The translations under genes were made by a program, and so were the position numbers. Source: Arthrinium phaeospermum (taxonomy: Eukaryota; Ascomycota; Sordariomycetes; Amphisphaeriales; Apiosporaceae). Taken from it: DNA of 64,000 nt. The notes under the pieces were generated by a model. It saw only the letters and a program-made list of their open reading frames with translations, did no database searches and was not told where the DNA came from. Of the stretch, positions 57,776-64,000 are shown piece by piece (within the stretch, counting starts at the first letter, position 1; every line of letters begins with the position of its first letter). The DNA lies in assembly GCA_006503535.1 (NCBI GenBank), contig QYRS01000004.1, forward strand, positions 3,038,001 through 3,102,000, read 5' to 3'.

Positions 57776-58954
57776 ATGCTCCGACGGCCCCCCACGACCC
57801 TCACTCTGACGAGCGAAGACATAGCGTCCTACGAAGACCGCCGCGCCGCCCAGATTCAGGAAGCCCAGCTGCAGGCCCGGAAACAGGCCCAAGCCCAGGC
57901 CCAGGCCCAGGCCGCCGCCGGCGGTGGTGGTCCCCGGATGCAAGCCCTCTACTCGTCCCCGCGCGGCCGCCTGCACCGCGAGACGACCCCGCGCCTCGCC
58001 GCGCCCTCGTCGCCGCTGCACCCCCCGCCGTCCCACCAGCACCACCAGTACCAGCAGCAGTCGTCGCCCCTCCACGCGACGCCCGAGGTGCACCAGGGCG
58101 GTGCCGGCCTCTCGTCCCCGCCCGAGGCTGACGCCAACGATTGGGGGTACGGCAGTCCCGAAGAGGAGGAAGAAGAAGAAGAGGAGGAGGAGGAAGAAGA
58201 GGACAGTTCTGACGTAGACGATTCGGACGTCGGCGAGCCGTCCGTACTCAACCAACGCGAACAGCGCCTCGCCGCGCAACGAATGGCACAGCAAGTACAA
58301 CAGCAACAACGGCAGCAACAAGGCACATCATCCGACCCGCAGCAGCGGCTCGACACGTCGGACGCAGAGGAACAATACCGCAGCAGCGACTCGGACGAAG
58401 ACGAAGAGATGGCCGACTACGACCCCGACGTCGCCGGCGCCATCCAGTCGATGCCGCGGTCCATGCGCCCGACGCCCGCCGCCCACATGCGGCAAGGCAG
58501 CGCGGAGCCGCCCTCCTCGAGGCGATCACGAGAACCGTCCGCCCCCGCGCCCGCCCCACCGCCGGCCAACTTGGCCGTGACGCCGGCGCAGTCCAACCAC
58601 CACGCCACCGTTACCCCGGTTCCTCCCCCGGTGATAGGAGCGATGATGGCGGCGGCGGCGGCCCCGGCAGCGGCGTCGCAGATCCCGCAGGCGCCCAGCC
58701 GGCCCACGGCGGGTGCTGGAGGCGGCGGAAATACCAGAGCGCGAGCGACGCGGGGTACTGCTGCCAGCGCGGCGGCCGCGTCCGCACCCACAACGCGGGG
58801 CACAAGGACGGCTGGGGCCGGTGCGGGTGGAGGGTACGTGAGCACCAGGGGTCATGCGGCGGGAGAGGGACGCATGACGCGGAGTCGAGAGGAGAGGATC
58901 GGCTCGGGTACCGCAGGCGCTGCTGGGTCGAGGCGGACGGCGAGAGGTGGCTGA
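57776..58954 (+). CDS. CDC26: APC/C subunit CDC26-like protein with long low-complexity extension
   Basis: 392 aa, single exon, ATG in strong context (GTCACCATGC); the open frame continues upstream but is leader-like. The first 23 residues, MLRRPPTTLTLTSEDIASYE, match the CDC26/Hcn1 N-terminal motif (MLRRxPTxxxLxxxDIxxYE) that docks into the CDC16/CUT9 TPR superhelix of the anaphase-promoting complex. Animal and yeast CDC26 proteins are about 80-125 aa. Here the motif is followed by a helix with Ala/Gln repeats, His/Gln/Pro-rich sequence, a run of 15 Glu (residues about 130-144) and an Ala/Gly/Arg-rich end with RG-like motifs. Only the N-terminus supports the call; the rest is disordered. An unseen intron that would shorten the protein cannot be excluded. 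Confidence 0.7.
   Translation: MLRRPPTTLTLTSEDIASYEDRRAAQIQEAQLQARKQAQAQAQAQAAAGGGGPRMQALYSSPRGRLHRETTPRLAAPSSPLHPPPSHQHHQYQQQSSPLHATPEVHQGGAGLSSPPEADANDWGYGSPEEEEEEEEEEEEEEDSSDVDDSDVGEPSVLNQREQRLAAQRMAQQVQQQQRQQQGTSSDPQQRLDTSDAEEQYRSSDSDEDEEMADYDPDVAGAIQSMPRSMRPTPAAHMRQGSAEPPSSRRSREPSAPAPAPPPANLAVTPAQSNHHATVTPVPPPVIGAMMAAAAAPAAASQIPQAPSRPTAGAGGGGNTRARATRGTAASAAAASAPTTRGTRTAGAGAGGGYVSTRGHAAGEGRMTRSREERIGSGTAGAAGSRRTARGG
58160..58202 (+). repeat. GAG/GAA trinucleotide tract encoding poly-Glu
   Basis: Interrupted GAG/GAA array inside the CDC26-like ORF, coding 14-15 consecutive Glu. Mixed codons make it less slippage-prone than a pure microsatellite. Confidence 0.85.
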
Positions 58955-60228
58955 GAGACGGGAACAGAGGCAAGAACGTAATATCTCTAGCTCTCTCTTC
59001 TCTCTCCCCCGGCGGAAAAATATCAGATTATCCAGCGATCCTGATTCAGAGGATGACGGGCCAGGTACAAGCCGACAAACACCACACCATGCTCGTTTGT
59101 GGCGCTGTCTGGATTACGGGGCTTTCACGATGTCCCAATCTGCAACGGGTCTCCTGAACTGGAGCGTTCTTCTGTATGCCCTCGTACGATCGCACATCCG
59201 TTCCGGCAAGGTATGAGGATAGGGCGCGGCTTGTAGGCGGAAGGCTGTCATCACGCGAAGCCTGCATATCTACCAAAGAGGTTACTTAGGGCTTAGGCTC
59301 GACATGACCACATCCGTAAACTTCCAGCAGCGAGGCTATCATGGAAACCAGTCTTATGAGCTGTGTACCTGTATCAAGTAGCGAAAATAGAGACGAATGA
59401 CTAGCGATTCACTACACTGGAGCAATCAATAAAAACAAAGCAGGCAGACCAAAGGCAAGACTCCATTCGTCATCAAATTTACGTGCTATCAGCTGTGGTA
59501 ACCAGCATCTGTAGCATATTCGTGGTAATATATCGCATTTTGACTGAGCGCCCAGAGCTGTGAGTAGCCTGTTCGCCATCCCAATCTCTGCATGACTTCT
59601 GTCCGTAACGCATGCCTATGTCATCGCGCGAAGAAACCACCCCCGTAGCTTCTAGCCTGGGTGGTGGCTGGGGTCACTGCCGATGGATGCTATCTCTCTA
59701 CTTTTTGTACACATTTTGTTTCCATCCCTGGAGAGGAGAGAAGCTCGACTCTCGACGCTCGCAACCAAAAACGCATCTCTTATCTGACCAGTCCATCCCT
59801 TAGTGTGTGCCCGCCCAACCCTTTCTCCCCGTGCCGCCCTTCATGCCATACACACACACATGGCACATGCATACGTGATTAAGTGAGGCGAGAAAGAAAT
59901 CATATGGGCGAAAGCGAAAACCTGAAACCCCGAGAACAAGAAGGTCAATAATAGAAAGGCAGTGCTTAATTCTTATTGCTGCGCTTATACCTTTCCCCTA
60001 ACCCCCCAAAACGCCATGCTATGCATTTATGGTGCAAGAAACCGAAAAGGCTCCCAGAGTTTCATCAGAGTTGGGTTCATCATCAGTTGATCAAAACGAG
60101 GAAGCGTTCGCTACTAGTGTCTTTATATGTGTGCGTGTGATATTTTCGACCTTTGGGTGGAAATACCAAGTCGTCATATTTTGTTCAAGAATCGTGCCGT
60201 CGTACCGTAGCTTATCGCTTGCCGGGCC
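58955..60228. other. Convergent 3' flanks, CDC26 and TAF2
   Basis: 1.27 kb with a CT-rich run at 58984-59010 and a short CA repeat near 59849-59861. No gene seen. Confidence 0.5.
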
Positions 60229-63200
60229 TTACGGCTGCTGAGAAGGCGGAGTGGGCTTGACCTTAATCTTGATCTTGGATCTCGCACCCGCACCCGAAAG
60301 GATGGATGATGGCGTGTTATTGGACGGCGGTGGCTGCTGAGGGGTGTGAGGGCTCCCCCCTGACGGAAGCGATGTACGGCCAGCAGAAGGCAGCGGCCTG
60401 CGGTCGTGGGAACTACCACCGGCACCACCGCTTGAACCACTGCCGGAACCGCCACCGCTCGACCCACCACCAGGATTGCTGCCAGGCAGTGGTTTTCGGA
60501 TGGTCTTTATGTTGTTGTTGCCATTGTTGCTGCTATTGTTGGTGCCACTCAAAATCTTGGCAGAAGAGGATTTGACTGTCTGAGTGGGACGCATCGGTGG
60601 CGAAGGGAACGAGTTCGGTGTGGACACATGGGGTGACTGCGATTTGCTATGCTTCGAGAAGCCGGCCGAGCCTGAACGGGGCTGCTGGTGCTTGGAGGAT
60701 TGATGAAGTTGGCTATGCTGGCTCTTGCTGCTAGCACGAATCGACCCGGCATCGGAGCTGGCACTCGGAGTACCCAGTCTCGAAGGTGGCGATGGTTTGG
60801 TGCGCTTGAGCCTGTGCCAGGCGTTGAACTTGACGGTGACCACTTTGGTTCGCTTCTTGAAGATGTGTGCTGGGAGACCCTTAGTGTTAAGCTTGACAAT
60901 CTTCGTCGGCCTCGGTGACTCGCTCGGTTCGTTGCTTGATCGCTTCAATGACTTTGGAATTTGTGGCGCACTGAGGGAGGCTGGAGAGTTACCGCCACTA
61001 CTCCTGCCTGAGATCGTACCGCTGTTCTTGCCGGGGCCAGGGAGACCACTGCTGCTCTTGCTGTTAGGCAGTGAAGTTTTGGCGAAAATCCGATCCTTTG
61101 GCTTTTGGCTGAAGATACCGTTGTTCGGTTTGGACGAGTTCTCCTTGGGCTTGTTTGGAACACCATCCTTGGGACTATCTTTATCTCTGGGCTTGATCGA
61201 CTGCTCCCTAATCTTGACTTCTTTGAATTCCTTGGGCTTGCCGGACCCGTCTTTCGGCTTGCCAAGGTCATCTCTGTCCTTGGGCCTCGGGAACCCTGCC
61301 TTGGGTTGTGATTGCGATCCGACCGAGGGGAGAGCCCTGCGTTCCGACGAGGCTGCCGGTGATGTGGCTTTTATCGAGGTGGCCGGAGTGGCTGGTGCGG
61401 CTCCAACTGCAAGAGAAGGCTTTTCCACGCTGGGACGGGGGCTTGCACCGAGATGCTATCGCGGCGAGCCTCCTTATCCTTGAGAGCCTCCTTGACTGGG
61501 CTAACAGATTTGGGCTTGTGTTCTGGCCGGGAAGCTGATACGGTAACGGTTGGTGTGGATTTCGCAACGGTGGGAACCGGCTTGGGAGTCGTTGGCTTGA
61601 CGACTGGCTTGACGACTGGCTTGACAACTGGTTTGACAACCGGTTTGGGAGTTGGCTTTGGAGAAGGTTTTGGTTCGCTGGCGCTGGGCTTCACCACCAC
61701 AGGAGGCAGAGGACTTGCAGATGGGGAAGCAGCTTTGACTGGGCCGAGACTCGGGTTTCTGTTGAGATTCAAGGTGATGGTACGCTTGGGCTGCTCCGGC
61801 TTTGCGGCGGACGCTGATGGGGGTTCCGCATAGGACTTGTACTTCTTTCGGGACTGCGTCCGGAAATGACGCTTGAAATGTACGGGTAGCTGCATCCGAT
61901 GGTTAGCCTTATGCTGCAGGGGAGACAATGTCGCTGAGGGGGGCGTATTTACCTTATTGCGCTGCTTGTCGCCCCGGGCCGCAGTCCAATAGACTGGGTA
62001 GTTGAACCGGAGCGTAAGCTGTTCATCCTCTTCGAACAGAATGGAGCACATATCTATCATATTCCTCCTTTCAGCAACCGTCAAGACAGGCGAGTTTAGA
62101 CTGTCCCAGACAACTTGTTGCAGTTTAAGGTCATCCTTTGTCTTTTCTTTCAGTGCACTCAGGGCCAGATTGAGATTTTCGCGACGAGCCTTCGCCTTCT
62201 GCTTAGCTTCGAGGGCGGTATCATCCACAATGAGGCCGGACTCGTGGCCAGCTGGCTTGTCCTTTTCGGGGTCCTCGTGCTCGCCGATAGCTATGCTAGC
62301 CAATCCGCGACAAAATATCTTGAAGAGGCAACTCCGCACAAAGGGTGACGAATCCGTACCAATGACGGAAAGAAGGAATCGTAAGAATACCGGATGGGAC
62401 ATGTGTCCAAGCTCCACCATGGACTCAAACCCTTTGATGCGGACAGCATCGATGGTCTTATCCTGTAGGTACTGGACAAAGACGAGAGGATCTGTTGGTA
62501 TAACCTTGGCCTTCATCATCTGGCACAAGGCATCAAGTGCCGCAACCGTGAAGCAGTTCTGGTATGAAGGAGAGTACTCGTCCATTCTACGATACCGATC
62601 GATCTCCTCCAACGCGCGTTCTTTGAACTCCTGCGGTTCTTTGTCGACAACAACCTCGTCGCCATCCTCGTCATCGTCCCTGTCGCCGAAGGACATGGAC
62701 ATAGACATGGATGTCTTGGTTTTCTTCTCGTCAGGTATCTGACATGTTGCCAGAGCTTTGATGAGCTTACAGATATAGAACTGGTCCGAGAAACAGTTCT
62801 CTTCGTTGTTGTTGCTCCGAAGTTGTTCCAGGATGAAGCGACGTGCCTCCTCGGGGCATTTGCCGTCCCTGTCCCGCACCTTTGCCACGGTCTCGACGAT
62901 TGCACATTGGATCAGGTATTGCTGTTTGTTGAAGAAGTCATTCGGTTTGGGCGTGTATGTCCCTTCGTAACAGAAGAAAACCTGAAAGACTTTCAGGAGA
63001 TGTTTCAGCCCAATACGTTCCGCCGGACCATCTACGGCATGGAGCTGTAGTATCGTTGCCGCCATGGTGCGAATGCCATGGAAATAACGAGCATCGCGTA
63101 ATGTCCTTGTCAGGATGGTCGAGGCTAGAGGATGTGCACCGTTCTTATGCGAAAGCAGCTCCATATACAGCATCGAGTCTTGTTGTGCCACAACGTCCCT

Positions 63201-63998
63201 GTCCTGTTGCAACTGGGAGACGTACATGTAAGGCTGCATGTTGGTCTTCATGGTGCAAACCCATTCGAAATCGGCGTCCATGCGGATCCACTCGTACGAC
63301 TCCTGGTCCATCTGTGTTTCCTGGTCCTCATTCCAATCATGGAGACCCCATTCTTCCACGTCATCTTGGCTTTGGAGAACATCGCCAAGAGAGTACAGAA
63401 GTGCGCCGTCCTCTTGGTTCTCTTCCGTATTTTTGTTGGTGTTGGCCGCGATCTGTCGATCTCTCTGGCGCCTGCTCCTCTTGAGCCGCTTGTACTTGGT
63501 ATTATAGGGGATCTCGAATTTGATCGACTTGGCTGTGTCCTCTTTGATCTCTACTATGTGCTCATAGGGTGTGCCATCAGCCTCGTGGATCCGGATAGTC
63601 ATCGGCCCGCTGAAACAATGCTGCAGTTCGCCAGCCCAGACGGAGTGTGTTTCCTCCAACACGTCGCCCCAGAAGGCATTTTTGTCCAAAGCCCGAGCTT
63701 TGTGAGCAGCGATATCCTGGACTTGCCGGATCGTCATTTCCACGCAGAGCCGCTTTTTATTGAACTTCTGGTAGACGTCAAAGCGAGGACATCCGGACCC
63801 GAGAATCCACTGGCTCCAGAAGCTCTCGAGTCGAGTCTGCCCCTGCTTCTCACATGCCTTGCGGAAGGGCTCTGAGGCCAAGATTTCGTCACCCTGGTCG
63901 CCCGATGTGTTTGCCTTACTGACCATCTTGTTAATCAGTCGCACTATTGGTGCTGAGCTGGAAGACTTGCTAAGCCGACGGTCGAGAATGAAAAGCAC
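60229..63998 (-). CDS. TAF2: TFIID subunit TAF2, C-terminal part (5' end beyond the window)
   Basis: Partial: the frame is open to the right edge and begins there with no ATG. TAF2 binds initiator DNA as part of TFIID; its N-terminal aminopeptidase-like domain lies outside. Visible first is the TAF2-specific region (LESFWSQWILGSGCPRFDVY, then FNKKRLCVEMTIRQ) leading into a HEAT-like helical repeat region (TLRDARYFHGIRTMAATILQ, FVQYLQDKTIDAVRIKGFE). A 63-bp intron, 61952..61890 (GTAAAT...GCAG, branch GGCTAAC), is a multiple of three and free of stops. The end is Pro/Lys/Ser-rich and finishes KIKIKVKPTPPSQQP. The last 400 codons lie in another frame; an 86-bp intron at 61541..61456 (GTATCA...GATAG) joins the frames, though a one-base indel is an alternative. 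Exons as read: 63998..61953, 61889..61542, 61455..60229. Confidence 0.9.
61595..61655 (-). repeat. 12-bp tandem repeat in the TAF2 C-terminus
   Basis: About five units of CTTGACGACTGG and close variants, encoding a KPVV repeat (KPVVKPVVKPVV...). Recent units are identical and the outer ones diverged, so it is probably length-variable between strains. Confidence 0.8.
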
Positions 63999-64000
63999 CA

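Noticed and set aside
60725..61483. 252-aa open frame on the plus strand
   Set aside because: Antisense shadow of the Ser/Lys/Pro-rich TAF2 tail; Leu-rich artefact.
63132..63875. 247-aa open frame on the plus strand
   Set aside because: Antisense to the conserved TAF2 region.

Overview
The window reads as nuclear DNA of a filamentous ascomycete (Pezizomycotina), most likely a Sordariomycete. The evidence is short GT-AG introns of roughly 42-170 bp, C-ending codon bias in genes, intergenic gaps of several kb, two Zn2Cys6 transcription factors, a fused HIS4-type histidine enzyme and a CTF1-type regulator. No rRNA, tRNA, CRISPR array or intact transposon was recognised. All splice joins below were worked out by hand from splice-site consensus and reading frame.

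Layout. 0.2-3.8 kb: a divergent pair for mitochondrial sulfide oxidation, sulfide:quinone oxidoreductase (-) and an ETHE1-like persulfide dioxygenase (+), sharing an 897-bp promoter. 4.6-8.2 kb: three small unrecognised genes, two of them visible only after splicing. 9.1-9.8 kb: a gamma-glutamylcyclotransferase-like protein. 10.3-13.4 kb: a CTF1-beta-like Zn2Cys6 factor (-). 15.6-16.3 kb: CMC1, a twin CX9C protein for cytochrome oxidase assembly (-). 17.0-20.6 kb: a large membrane-anchored FN3/coiled-coil protein (-). 24.7-27.1 kb: a lipin-type phosphatidate phosphatase. 27.7-28.6 kb: TAF9 (-). 29.6-32.3 kb: HIS4.

35.6-41.2 kb holds three plus-strand genes in a row: a UPC2-like Zn2Cys6 factor, an AceTr (GPR1/FUN34/YaaH) transporter and an MFS transporter. 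The promoters of both transporters carry a similar inverted repeat, TCACC-N9/10-GGTGA, so this is a possible small regulon. 45.4 kb: a cysteine-rich zinc-ribbon-like protein. 46-53 kb is gene-poor, with one candidate Ser/Gly-rich micro-ORF behind a TATA box and one orphan coding-like stretch. 53.4-54.9 kb: a SET-domain protein. 55.3-56.6 kb: a PAN-domain single-pass membrane protein (-). 57.8-59.0 kb: an unusually long CDC26-type APC/C subunit. 60.2-64 kb: the C-terminal part of TAF2 (-), running off the right edge.

Most genes are unlinked housekeeping functions: TFIID (TAF9, TAF2), lipid synthesis, histidine synthesis, respiratory assembly and cell cycle. The two groups where neighbours plausibly act together are the sulfide oxidation pair at the left end and the regulator-plus-two-transporters set at 35.6-41.2 kb.
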